Positions 1-8,088 are shown, counted from the stretch's first letter. The stretch: DNA of 14,874 nt from an uncultured Oxalobacteraceae bacterium (GCA_946479255.1 CAMLFK010000114.1:1-14874); one strand, 5' to 3'. The notes: generated by a model from the sequence alone, not told the origin. A program made the numbers and translations.

Positions 1-523
1 TGCGCGCGACATGGCCGAGCAGCTGCAAAAAGACGGCAAGGGCATCATCCTCGACCAGTTCGGCAACCAGGACAATCCGCGCGCGCATTACGAGAGCACC
101 GGCCCGGAAATCTGGCGCGATACCGATGGACGCATCACCCATTTCGTCAGCGCCATGGGTACCACCGGCACCATCATGGGCGTGTCGCAGTATCTGAAGG
201 AACAGAATCCGAATGTGCGTGTGATCGGCGCGCAGCCGGAGGAAGGCTCGCAGATTCCAGGCATCCGCAAGTGGCCGGAAGCTTACCTGCCGCGCATCTT
301 CGACCGGTCGCGCATCGACCAGGTGGAGAACGTCAGCCAGGCGTCCGCCGAACACACCGCGCGCCGCCTGGCGGCCGAGGAGGGCATCTTCTGCGGCATC
401 TCGGCCGGCGGTGCCTGCGAGATCGCCCTGCGCATTTCGCAGACGGTGGAGAATGCGACGATCGTGTTCATCGTCTGCGACCGCGGCGACCGCTACTTGT
501 CGACCGGTGTGTTCCCCGCGTAG
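1..523 (+). CDS. cysM: Cysteine synthase B (CysM), 3' part, cut by window start
   Basis: PLP-dependent O-acetylserine sulfhydrylase of the CysM type, making cysteine (or S-sulfocysteine from thiosulfate) in the cytoplasm. The frame is open to the window edge, so the first visible ATG at 11 is internal; about 173 C-terminal residues are present, while the family is usually near 300. The N-terminal part with the PLP lysine is outside the window. Visible family features are the DQFGNQDNP segment, the HYESTGPEIW stretch, the glycine/threonine phosphate-binding loop SAMGTTGT, the EEGSQIPGIRKW segment typical of CysM, and the C-terminal FCGISAGGA loop. The CDS ends with TAG and is followed within 25 nt by a hairpin terminator. 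The family call is firm; CysM rather than CysK rests on the GTTGT and EEGSQIPGI segments. Confidence 0.93.
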   Translation, partial: ARDMAEQLQKDGKGIILDQFGNQDNPRAHYESTGPEIWRDTDGRITHFVSAMGTTGTIMGVSQYLKEQNPNVRVIGAQPEEGSQIPGIRKWPEAYLPRIFDRSRIDQVENVSQASAEHTARRLAAEEGIFCGISAGGACEIALRISQTVENATIVFIVCDRGDRYLSTGVFPA

Positions 524-545
524 ATCAGCCGCCGCGTAAAAAGCA

Positions 546-584
546 AAAGCGCCGTGAGCCCTCATCAAGAGGGCACGGCGCTTT
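546..584. terminator. Hairpin terminator between convergent genes, probably bidirectional
   Basis: Arms 546-555 and 575-584 pair perfectly (10 bp), continue into a second perfect 6-bp stem (558-563 with 569-574) after a 2-nt bulge, and close on a 5-nt loop. Read on the minus strand the hairpin is followed by TTTTGCTTTTT, a classic U-tract, so it should end the small HTH gene efficiently. On the plus strand only a short CTTT follows, giving weaker but plausible termination of cysM. Confidence 0.88.
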
Positions 585-641
585 CGTCATTGATGCTACA
601 GCCACGATGCGTGCATGATGCAGGCAGTGCGTGGCGCAGGC

Positions 642-971
642 TTATGCCTGTGGTTCGCCTTCTTTCGGCTTGAACTGCTTGTCGCTGATGCGGAACTTGT
701 TGCGGCGGTCGCCCATCAAGTAACGCAGGTCGCGGATCGACAGGTCGGAAACTTCGTGCATGCGGATCAGCAGCGAAGCGCCGACCGGCAGGCGGTGGTG
801 ACGGATCTTCGAGATGACCGGCGGCGCCACTTCCAGTGCGCGCGATAGCGCTGCGTCGTTCTTCAGACGCAGGTTTTCAATCAGGGTGTCGAGCAGCCTG
901 TTTGGGTTGTATTGCAGCAGATCATCGGAGTCCGAATCGCTGTTCATATCAATGCCGACTTGGTTTGTCAT
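642..971 (-). CDS. Small helix-turn-helix protein, putative DNA-binding regulator
   Basis: 109-aa cytoplasmic protein of unknown specific role. Residues 11-17 are an acidic Ser/Asp run; residues 37-57 (KNDAALSRALEVAPPVISKIR) have the spacing of a Cro/CI-like helix-turn-helix, followed by conserved-looking HHRLPVGASLLIRMHE and a basic C-terminal tail. I chose the ATG at 971 because AGGAA lies about 11 nt upstream; an internal ATG at 947 gives 101 aa but has no clear RBS, and the frame remains open further upstream to 1100 without better support. It is convergent with cysM and sits below an unusually AT-rich, palindrome-rich leader, which suggests regulated, perhaps autoregulated, expression. 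I recognise the general HTH pattern, not a named family. Confidence 0.8.
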   Translation of the reverse strand: MTNQVGIDMNSDSDSDDLLQYNPNRLLDTLIENLRLKNDAALSRALEVAPPVISKIRHHRLPVGASLLIRMHEVSDLSIRDLRYLMGDRRNKFRISDKQFKPKEGEPQA

Positions 972-1009
972 GATGTCAAAAATTCCTATTGTGAGTGGTG
1001 CTGCACCTT

Positions 1010-1021
1010 GCCACATGTGGC
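1010..1021. promoter_or_regulatory. 12-bp perfect palindrome upstream of the HTH gene
   Basis: GCCACATGTGGC is a perfect palindrome starting 39 bp before the chosen ATG of the HTH gene. Its position and symmetry fit a dimeric repressor operator, possibly for the HTH protein itself; this is inference. In RNA it could also form a short stem near the ribosome binding site. Confidence 0.35.
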
Positions 1022-1152
1022 TCCCGCGCTCTTGGCGCGACCCGCATGTGTCCATGCGACTTATTCCCGGGTAACTACGCTTAAAAAAAGATATACACAA
1101 TTGTACAACCCTTTTCTAATCTAGTACCTAAAAGCAATTAGATTACAAAAGG

Positions 1153-1180
1153 ATTATCGGTTTGTGTTGTCTGATCGCAA
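1153..1180 (-). promoter_or_regulatory. Candidate sigma70 promoter for the HTH gene
   Basis: On the minus strand TTGCGA (1180-1175) and GATAAT (1158-1153) are spaced 16 bp apart; the -10 matches TATAAT at five of six bases, the -35 matches TTGACA at four. Transcription from here would leave a leader of about 175 nt before the ATG at 971. A weaker alternative (TTGTAC, 17 bp, TTTAAG) lies nearer the gene. AT-richness makes chance matches likely. Confidence 0.35.
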
Positions 1181-1335
1181 CATAGCCGCAATGCAATTCT
1201 CTCATAAAACCACGAGGAAAATAATTGTTTTCCAAGAAAACTTAAGTCTAAGGCAATTCTGGTGTCTGTGCCGCACAATTCCGAAAAGAACTGACATTAA
1301 AGCAACAAATTAAGGGGTATCGTCAACTCAACTGT

Positions 1336-1385
1336 TTTCTTAAGCATAAGAAAGTTCGTATCGAGGCGATACTCCCGGGGAGTAT
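1336..1385. repeat. Cluster of three inverted repeats, two overlapping
   Basis: Three perfect inverted repeats follow one another: TTTCTTA/TAAGAAA around AGCA (1336-1353); GTATCG/CGATAC around AGG (1358-1372); and ATACTCCC/GGGAGTAT around one central G (1369-1385). The last two share the bases ATAC at 1369-1372, so as RNA only one could form at a time. They lie 57-106 bp downstream of the mltB stop. None is followed by a good T-run on either strand, so simple terminators are unlikely. Confidence 0.6.
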
Positions 1386-1441
1386 AGGTGTAAATTTGTG
1401 AGATGTTGGTGGGGAATATTACACAATATGGTTACACTTCT

Positions 1442-2668
1442 TTACAAAGTTTCCCCTGTCACAAGCTGACCCTGGGTCGCATCGGTCCGTGCTTCGCGCA
1501 CCACGCGGCCCAGCTCAATGACGGCCATCGCGTAAAAATAACTGCGGTTGTACTGGGTGATGGCGAAAAAATTATCGTTGGCCAGCCAGTAGTCGGTCGC
1601 TTCGGCGCCGTTTTGCAGGTCCACCAGGCCAAACAGCAATCCTTTGGGCAAGGGGCCATCGGCGGCCACGCCCGCGTCAAACAGTTCCTTCTGCGTGAAG
1701 CGGGCCGACAAACCCTGATTGATGTACTTTTCCCAGGCCCGGTTTTCCGATACCTGGGCGTTGTAGACCAGCGGCCCTTTGTGCTGGCGCTGCCAGCCAT
1801 GCTGGACCAGGAAATTGGCCACGCTGCCGATCGCATCGACCGGCGAAGCGCGCAGGTCGACCAGGCCATCCTTGTCGTAATCGACGCCGTAGGCGAGCAC
1901 GCTGCCGGGCATGAACTGCGGCCAGCCGATCGCGCCCGCGAAGGAACCGAGCAGGCTGAATGGATCGACATTATTCTGGCGTGCCAGCAGCAGGGTGTTC
2001 TCCAGCTCGTTGCGGAAGAAGGCCATGCGGGCAATCCGATTGGGCGTGTCGGGATAGGCGAAGGCCAGCGTGGCCAGCACATCGAGAATGCGGAAGCGCC
2101 CGGTGTTGCGCCCATAGACCGTCTCGACGCCGATGATGCCGACGATGATCTCGGCGGGCACGCCATACTCGGCCTCGGCGCGCGCCAGCGTGGCCGCGTG
2201 CTCATTCCAGAACTTGATGCCGGCACCGACCCGGATCGGCTCGATGGTCAGCTCGCGGTAGCCCTGCCAGTTCTTGGGTTTGCCCGACGGGGCCGGCTTG
2301 ACCAGCTGGATGGCCGATTCGACATAGCGCACCTGGCCGATCAGCGCGGCCAGTTCGGTGCGCACGAAGCCATGCCGCAGCGCGATGTCGTCGGCAAAGG
2401 CATTGACCGCCGCCCACTCGCCGAACTGCACCTGCTCGCCCTCGTAATCGACCTTGGGCGCGATGTGCACATAGGGCGCCTTGTTCGGCTTGGCGGCCGC
2501 TTTCGATGGTTTTCTGGATTTGCCGGATGCCGCTGGTTTGGCCTTGGCTTTGCTCTTGACTGCTTTGCTTTTGCTGGAAGCCGGCTTGTCCGGCGCGGCT
2601 TGGCTGACCGGGCTGGCTGCGCCAGCGCTCATCGCCAGCGCCAGGGCTAGCGCGTGAAGTAATTTCAT
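1442..2668 (-). CDS. mltB: Lytic murein transglycosylase, MltB type (GH103)
   Basis: Cleaves the MurNAc-GlcNAc bond of peptidoglycan in the periplasm, forming 1,6-anhydro-MurNAc ends. The 408-aa product has an N-terminal signal sequence (about residues 1-25, AxA-type end SQAA), then a Lys/Ala/Ser/Pro-rich low-complexity linker (about 27-64), then the catalytic domain. Glu182 in GVETVYGRNTGRF is the predicted catalytic acid; the family hallmark GAIGWPQFMPGS follows at about 245-256. No lipobox is seen, so it is likely soluble or held by the basic linker rather than a lipoprotein like E. coli MltB. Its ATG overlaps the stop of the transglutaminase gene (ATGA), so translation should be coupled. 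MltB-like activity is secure; the exact paralog label is less so. Confidence 0.92.
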   Translation of the reverse strand: MKLLHALALALAMSAGAASPVSQAAPDKPASSKSKAVKSKAKAKPAASGKSRKPSKAAAKPNKAPYVHIAPKVDYEGEQVQFGEWAAVNAFADDIALRHGFVRTELAALIGQVRYVESAIQLVKPAPSGKPKNWQGYRELTIEPIRVGAGIKFWNEHAATLARAEAEYGVPAEIIVGIIGVETVYGRNTGRFRILDVLATLAFAYPDTPNRIARMAFFRNELENTLLLARQNNVDPFSLLGSFAGAIGWPQFMPGSVLAYGVDYDKDGLVDLRASPVDAIGSVANFLVQHGWQRQHKGPLVYNAQVSENRAWEKYINQGLSARFTQKELFDAGVAADGPLPKGLLFGLVDLQNGAEATDYWLANDNFFAITQYNRSYFYAMAVIELGRVVREARTDATQGQLVTGETL

Positions 2669-4710
2669 CTAGTTTCGGTGATCTGGTATTTCAGGTGTTT
2701 GAGGGTGGCGGCCAGGCGCGCGTCAGGCGTGCCGGCGCCGTATTTGTAGGCGCTGTAGAGCTGCAGGAAGCGCGCCAGGGCGGCCTTCTTCTCAGGTGCC
2801 AGGCTGCTATCGGCCAGGCGCTCGGCCCAGGCATTGGGCCCCTCGGCGGAAGCGCGCCCCAATCCTGCCCGGCCCATCTGCAGATTCAGCGCCGAGTATA
2901 GCGCATCGATCGGGTCTTTTTCACGCCTGCGCCGTACCACGCGCGCCAGATACAACAGTGCGGCGAGAAGCGCGATGGCACTCAGATAACGCCACTGCAC
3001 TTCGCTGTCGCCGGCCGCATCGAGCAAGCTGCGCTGGCGCTCCGGCGAGTAGTTCAGCACCCATTGGTTCCAGCCATTGTTGATCGCGCCGGCGCGGTAG
3101 CGCAGCTGGCCCAGCCAGCCTTCGCCGCTGCTGCCGAAGTTGATCAGTTTGCCCAGCTGGGGCAGGCCGAAAGGATCTGGGCGCGGCAGCATGCGCGCCG
3201 CGGTTTGCCGGATGCGCGAGGGCGATACCGCCGCGGTCGGGTCGATGCGGATCCAGCCGCGGTTGGCCAGCCACACCTCGGTCCATGCATGGGCGTCCGA
3301 CTGGCGCACCGTCAGGAAGCCGTCCACCGGGTTCATTTCGCCGCCCTGGTAGCCGGTCACCACGCGGGCCGGCACGCCGGCCGCGCGCATCAGGAACACG
3401 AAGGCGCTGGCATAGTGTTCGCAAAACCCGGCCCGGGTCTGGTACAGGAACTCGTCGACCGAATGGCGTCCCAGCGCCGGCGGCTCGAGCGTGTACACAT
3501 ACTGGCCCTCGGCCAGCTGGCGCAGCACGCGGCGCACCCGCTCGCGCGGTTCAGGCTCGCTTTGCAGCGCGATGCCGGCTTCGATGGCGCGCGGGTTGTA
3601 CCCGCGCGGCAGCAGCAGCCAGCGCTCGGCGTCGGCCAGCACCGGGTCGTCGCCCAGGCTGTATTCGGGGAAGGAGGCCACTTCGTAGCGCACGCGCTGG
3701 TCGAGCGGGAAGCTGGCCGCCATTTCAAGTTCGCTCGACGCTCCGCTCGGGTTGCCGGGGATCTCAGGCACTTTCTCCGGCACTTCGAGGGCGAACAGCC
3801 AGCGGTGGGGCGACGGCTCCAGCGTGACCTGGTGGCGCACCCGTTCGCCGCGCACCGAGATCGGTACCCGCAGCGGGCCGCGTTCGCCCCGGCCATGGCG
3901 TACCTGGCTCCAGGTGCGGCCGTCGAACGCGCCCAGTACCACGCCGCGCCAGTACAGCTTGGGCTGCGCCGGCACCGGGTCGTGGAACTTGACGCGGAAG
4001 GCGATTTCGTCCGACATGGCCAGGTTCGACAGATTCCCCGGCGCCATGCTGTTGGACAGGCCGCTGCGCCCGCTCATGGCGTCGCCGGGCAGTCCCCACA
4101 AAGGGCCCTGGATGCGCGGGAACACGAAGAACAGCAGCAGTGCCAGCGGCGAGGCCAGCGCGACGATCTTCGATGCCATCGACAGGCGCGCGCGCAGCGG
4201 CGGCACCCGGCCGGTGAACTGAAACGACAGCTGGGCGCCGAGCAGGAACACGATCGAGACGATCATCAGGATCGCCGTGCCGATGCTTTGCGAATAAAAG
4301 AAGTTGGTCAGCACCAGGAAAAAGCACAGGAAGATCACCACGAACAGGTCGCGCCGGGCGTGCATTTCGAGCATCTTGAAGGCCACCAGCAGCACCAGCA
4401 TGGCCACCCCGGCGTCGCGCCCGAGCAGGGTGTTGAAGCTGAAGTAGACCCCGGCCATGGCGGACAGCGAGACCGGCAGCAGCAGCCAGGAAGGCGGCAT
4501 GCGGGTGCCGCGGAAAGTCACCACGCCGCGCCACAGCAGGGTGGTGCCGCACAGCAGCGAAATCCACGGCGGCAAGTGCGAGAAATGGGGCGCCAGCACC
4601 AGCAGCGCGGAGGCCAGCAGCAGCAAGGTGTCGGACTTGTCGCGCGACAGCGCGGCGCTCCAGCGCGACAGGCGTCCTGCGGCCTTGACGGGATCGCCGG
4701 CCGCGCTCAT
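2665..4710 (-). CDS. tgpA: TgpA-type membrane transglutaminase (DUF3488 / transglutaminase-like / DUF4129)
   Basis: 681-aa inner-membrane protein with a transglutaminase-like domain predicted in the periplasm. An N-terminal DUF3488 region has several hydrophobic segments (about 27-57, 73-91, 99-114, 121-138, 144-160, 182-198). A soluble part follows with the papain-like triad: Cys430 in AGFCEHYAS, His474 in DAHAW and Asp490 in RIDPT. A further membrane helix (about 575-591) leads to a basic stretch and a C-terminal DUF4129-like tail. P. aeruginosa TgpA has the same architecture and is reported essential; its substrate is not established. The ATG at 4710 is preceded by AGGAGA and overlaps the DUF58 stop by ATGA; an upstream in-frame start at 4755 lacks such support. 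All catalytic residues are intact. Confidence 0.93.
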   Translation of the reverse strand: MSAAGDPVKAAGRLSRWSAALSRDKSDTLLLLASALLVLAPHFSHLPPWISLLCGTTLLWRGVVTFRGTRMPPSWLLLPVSLSAMAGVYFSFNTLLGRDAGVAMLVLLVAFKMLEMHARRDLFVVIFLCFFLVLTNFFYSQSIGTAILMIVSIVFLLGAQLSFQFTGRVPPLRARLSMASKIVALASPLALLLFFVFPRIQGPLWGLPGDAMSGRSGLSNSMAPGNLSNLAMSDEIAFRVKFHDPVPAQPKLYWRGVVLGAFDGRTWSQVRHGRGERGPLRVPISVRGERVRHQVTLEPSPHRWLFALEVPEKVPEIPGNPSGASSELEMAASFPLDQRVRYEVASFPEYSLGDDPVLADAERWLLLPRGYNPRAIEAGIALQSEPEPRERVRRVLRQLAEGQYVYTLEPPALGRHSVDEFLYQTRAGFCEHYASAFVFLMRAAGVPARVVTGYQGGEMNPVDGFLTVRQSDAHAWTEVWLANRGWIRIDPTAAVSPSRIRQTAARMLPRPDPFGLPQLGKLINFGSSGEGWLGQLRYRAGAINNGWNQWVLNYSPERQRSLLDAAGDSEVQWRYLSAIALLAALLYLARVVRRRREKDPIDALYSALNLQMGRAGLGRASAEGPNAWAERLADSSLAPEKKAALARFLQLYSAYKYGAGTPDARLAATLKHLKYQITETR

Positions 4711-5705
4711 GGGTTCTCCTGGGCCAGCCCGTACAGCGCCAGCGCGCGCAGGCACGCGGCCTGGTGCGCCGCGCCGCAGGCGGGGGCGAAGTCGTGTCCG
4801 CCCATGCGAAAGCCGTAGGGCAGGGCGCGCTGCTCGGCGTCCAGCACCCAGCGCGTCATGCGCGACAGGCGCAGGTCGAGATTCATAAAAGCCGGCAGGG
4901 CATCGAAGTCGAGCACCAGCTCGTCCAGCGCACCGCCCTCGAAGTGCTTGGTGACCAGCTGCCCGCCCAGGGACGGATCGAGCCGGGCGATCTGGCGCCA
5001 GGCCAGGTGGCGCATGGCGTCGCCCGGCTGGTAGCTGCGGATGCCGGCGAAGTCCTCATTGCCGGCCTGGCCATGGCCGTCCTCGGTCGGCACGCCGGAG
5101 GTGGGCAGCGGCGGGGCCACCGGTTCGGGGAAGGGATACACCAGCACCTTGAGATCCGGCTGCCAGTAGCTCCAGGCGCGAAACAGCCCGAGCGGAAAGC
5201 GCGTCTGCAGGCGCACCCGCGGCGCCGGCATCGTCCCGCGTTCCGCGGTGGCGGCCGACAGCTGCACGCTGGCGCTGCCGCGCGCGGACACGTCCGCCAC
5301 ATGCGGTCCATAGCCGGCCTCGGCGAAGTCGATGCGCAGCGCGAAGCGGTCGACCCGGGTGCGGTTGTCGAGTTGCAGTTCGAACACGGCGTCCTCGCCG
5401 GCGAACACCGGCTGCACGCGCGCCGGCCGCAGGTGCAGGCGCACCAGGTTGCGGTAGGTGAGGTACATATCGATCACCGCGCAGGTGCCGAGCGCGAAGG
5501 TGAGCACATAGCCCAGGCCGAGGTTGTAATTGATCGAGCCGATCAGCAGCACCAGCAGCAAGGCGGCAAAGCCCATGCCGGCCCGGGTCGGCAAGATGAA
5601 CACGCGGCGCTGGGTCAGCAGCACTTCGCCCGGATCGGGGCGATGCCGGCGGAACAGCCAGCGATCCAGCCGGCGTTTCAGTGCCCCCCTCAATGCGCTG
5701 AACAT
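4707..5705 (-). CDS. DUF58 domain membrane-anchored protein
   Basis: 332-aa protein of the DUF58 family, which usually accompanies MoxR ATPases and transglutaminase-like proteins; its molecular role is not settled, and related proteins have a von Willebrand A-like C-terminal fold. A basic N-terminus (about 5-35) is followed by a membrane hairpin at about 43-60 and 63-82, placing most of the protein in the cytoplasm. The DUF58 signature is clear at about 216-241: NEDFAGIRSYQPGDAMRHLAW followed by RQIAR. The start at 5705 lies 8 nt after the MoxR stop with AAGGG just upstream; the frame continues open upstream through the moxR gene out of register, which is an artefact of high GC. It ends in an ATGA overlap with tgpA. 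Confidence 0.92.
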   Translation of the reverse strand: MFSALRGALKRRLDRWLFRRHRPDPGEVLLTQRRVFILPTRAGMGFAALLLVLLIGSINYNLGLGYVLTFALGTCAVIDMYLTYRNLVRLHLRPARVQPVFAGEDAVFELQLDNRTRVDRFALRIDFAEAGYGPHVADVSARGSASVQLSAATAERGTMPAPRVRLQTRFPLGLFRAWSYWQPDLKVLVYPFPEPVAPPLPTSGVPTEDGHGQAGNEDFAGIRSYQPGDAMRHLAWRQIARLDPSLGGQLVTKHFEGGALDELVLDFDALPAFMNLDLRLSRMTRWVLDAEQRALPYGFRMGGHDFAPACGAAHQAACLRALALYGLAQENP

Positions 5706-5713
5706 GCGCGCCC

Positions 5714-6634
<921 letters not shown>

Positions 6635-6730
6635 GGGAGTCCTGGTCCGGCGGTTGTCGATGCGGCATGGTAGATTAACGGGAAATGGTGGCCAACGCCC
6701 TGTGCATCCGGACCATCAAGGTCATGCACT

Positions 6731-6781
6731 GCGCGTGGCGGCGAACCGCTTCAGGCGATTCTATGCGAGAACGCCACGCGC
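6731..6781. repeat. 10-bp inverted repeat in the divergent moxR / deacetylase intergenic region
   Basis: GCGCGTGGCG (6731-6740) and CGCCACGCGC (6772-6781) are perfect reverse complements separated by 31 bp, between two divergent start codons and 30 bp before the deacetylase ATG. A smaller bulged hairpin (6704-6727: GCAT, GACC / GGTC, ATGC) lies just before it. No convincing -35/-10 pair was found on either strand. The repeat could be a leader hairpin or an operator; function is unknown. Confidence 0.45.
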
Positions 6782-6810
6782 GGGGCAACATTGATGAGAG
6801 CGCTAATTAA

Positions 6811-7752
6811 ATGACAAGCATGAGCACGGCGATATTTACGCATCCGGACTGCATCCGGCACGACATGGGCGAGTGGCATCCGGAATCGCCGGCGCGCCTG
6901 CAAGCCATTGAGGATCAACTGATCCTGGCGCGCCTGGACGGCCTGATCGAGCGCCGCGAAGCCCAGGCCGCCACGCTCGAAGCGGTGGCCCGCAACCACA
7001 CCGATGAAGAGATCGCGCGGGTGCGCGACAACGTGCCGCGCGAAGTGGGCGAACTCTATCCGCTCGACGGCGACACCCTGCTGTGCGCCTACAGCTACAA
7101 GGCGGCGCTGGGCGCGGCCGGCGCCGCGCTGGCCGCCACCGACGCCGTGCTGGCGGGCGAACTGGCCAATGCCTTCTGCGCCATCCGCCCGCCAGGCCAC
7201 CATGCGCGGCCCACCGAGCCGATGGGTTTTTGCCTGTTCAATAATGTCGCCATCGCCGCCTTGCACGCGCTCGACGTGCATGGCCTGGAGCGCGTGGCCA
7301 TCATCGACTTCGACGTCCATCACGGCAACGGCACCGCCGAAACCTTCCGTGACGATACGCGCGTGCTGATGGCCAGCTTCTTCCAGTATCCGCTGTACCC
7401 GTACAGCGAACCGGAACCGGTCACCGCCAACCGCGTCAATATCCCGGTGCCGGCGCGCAGCAAGGGCGAGGTGGTGCGCCAGCTGGTCAGCGAGCACTGG
7501 CTACCCGCGCTGCATGCTTTCCAGCCGCAGATGATCTTCATCTCGGCCGGCTTCGACGCCCACCGCGACGATGACCTGGGCGGCATGGGGCTGGTCGAGG
7601 CCGACTACGCCTGGATCACCGGGCAAATCATGGACGTGGCGCGGCTGTATGCCAAGGGCCGCATCGTCAGCTGCCTGGAGGGCGGCTACAACCTGTCCGC
7701 GCTCGGCCGCAGCGTGGTCGCGCATGTCAAGGCGCTGGCCGCAATTGATTGA
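6811..7752 (+). CDS. Histone deacetylase family hydrolase (acetylpolyamine amidohydrolase / HDAC class II-like)
   Basis: 313-aa zinc-dependent amidohydrolase of the arginase/deacetylase fold; bacterial members remove acetyl groups from acetylpolyamines, acetyl-lysine proteins or other small amides, and the substrate here cannot be told. Motifs are intact: HPESPARL near the N-terminus, RPPGHHA with the active-site His pair 130-131, DFDVHHGNGT with predicted zinc ligands Asp168 and His170, SAGFDAHRDD with ligand Asp249, and LEGGYN with predicted catalytic Tyr293. The EGGY form is typical of class II-like enzymes. An in-frame TAA directly abuts the ATG at 6811, limiting the start to 6811 or 6820; GAGAG about 13 nt upstream is a modest RBS. 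Divergent from the moxR operon. Confidence 0.93.
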   Translation: MTSMSTAIFTHPDCIRHDMGEWHPESPARLQAIEDQLILARLDGLIERREAQAATLEAVARNHTDEEIARVRDNVPREVGELYPLDGDTLLCAYSYKAALGAAGAALAATDAVLAGELANAFCAIRPPGHHARPTEPMGFCLFNNVAIAALHALDVHGLERVAIIDFDVHHGNGTAETFRDDTRVLMASFFQYPLYPYSEPEPVTANRVNIPVPARSKGEVVRQLVSEHWLPALHAFQPQMIFISAGFDAHRDDDLGGMGLVEADYAWITGQIMDVARLYAKGRIVSCLEGGYNLSALGRSVVAHVKALAAID

Positions 7753-7843
7753 ACGTCTCATGGCTTGACTAGCAGTTCACTGACCTGCACGCCACAGTTT
7801 GACCGCGCCAGACGCCTGCAGGCGCCGTTTCTGCGCATTCGCG

Positions 7844-7872
7844 TTGACTTGGGCGCCGCGCCCCGGTAGATT
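7844..7872 (+). promoter_or_regulatory. Probable sigma70 promoter for the 7993-10290 genes
   Basis: TTGACT (7844-7849) and TAGATT (7867-7872) are separated by exactly 17 bp, giving five of six and four of six consensus matches. A start near 7879 would give a leader of about 114 nt, less GC-rich than the flanking genes and holding a tandem GAGTATTT repeat at 7910-7925. It lies in the 240-bp gap after the deacetylase gene, pointing to a separate transcription unit. The spacer holds a GGGCG/CGCCC inverted repeat (7851-7863). Confidence 0.6.
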
Positions 7873-7992
7873 TTCATTTAGCGGTCTGTACGTCTCATTG
7901 CAAGTCGTCGAGTATTTGAGTATTTCATCCTTACTTCTGATTCTGCCATGCCGTATCGCCAACAAAGTAATCAACAACACAAGGAGAAAAGC

Positions 7993-8085
7993 ATGCGCAA
8001 GAAAATGATGTGGCTGGCAGCACTGATCTGCCTGGTTTCCCTGACTGCCGTTACCGGCGTCGCCAGCGCGGCCGTGTTCGCGTGA
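7993..8085 (+). CDS. 30-aa signal-peptide-like small ORF
   Basis: Not a recognised gene. A strong AAGGAG site (7980-7985) lies 7 nt before the ATG, among the best ribosome binding sites in the window. The 30 residues begin MRKKMMWLAALICLV, continue hydrophobic and end in VASAAVFA, i.e. a basic N-region, hydrophobic core and ASA signal-peptidase-type site with four residues left over. The TGA stop (8083-8085) is in the same frame as the next gene, whose GTG comes one codon later (GCG at 8086-8088). It could be a true small exported or membrane peptide, a leader peptide coupling translation of the downstream gene, or the relic of a signal peptide cut off by a nonsense mutation. That it is translated is likely; its role is unknown. 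Confidence 0.6.
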   Translation: MRKKMMWLAALICLVSLTAVTGVASAAVFA

Positions 8086-8088
8086 GCG

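Larger units (their letters stand above)
972..1441. other. AT-rich 470-bp intergenic region with several inverted repeats
   Basis: Base composition drops sharply compared with the genes on both sides, especially from about 1080 to 1440. No convincing protein-coding gene is visible; open frames here are short or lack an RBS. It separates the end of the mltB operon from the start of the HTH gene, both on the minus strand. It holds a candidate minus-strand promoter, a 12-bp palindrome (1010-1021), a small hairpin (arms 1043-1048 and 1053-1058), an imperfectly spaced pair TAATCT/AGATTA (1117-1122, 1140-1145), and a cluster of three neighbouring inverted repeats (1336-1385). I see no clear rho-independent terminator for the mltB operon. 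Confidence 0.7.

Noticed and set aside
1403..2650. 415-codon open frame on the plus strand opposite mltB
   Set aside because: It lies wholly antisense to a gene with clear MltB motifs; its composition is rich in Gly/Arg/His/Gln as expected from the complement of GC-rich codons, and it has no recognisable domain.
3064..4818. 584-codon open frame on the plus strand opposite tgpA
   Set aside because: Antisense to the transglutaminase gene with intact catalytic residues; the translation is a low-complexity mix of Gln/His/Arg/Ala typical of shadow frames.
7805..7830. GC-rich palindrome after the deacetylase gene as its terminator
   Set aside because: The CGCCTGCAGGCG palindrome (7813-7824) has almost no room for a loop, is only a short stem, and is followed by just three T residues; termination there is not supported.
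8083..8085. TGA as a selenocysteine codon joining the mini-ORF to the next gene
   Set aside because: The position would be just after a signal peptide cleavage site with no recognisable selenoprotein context, and I see no convincing SECIS-like hairpin immediately downstream.
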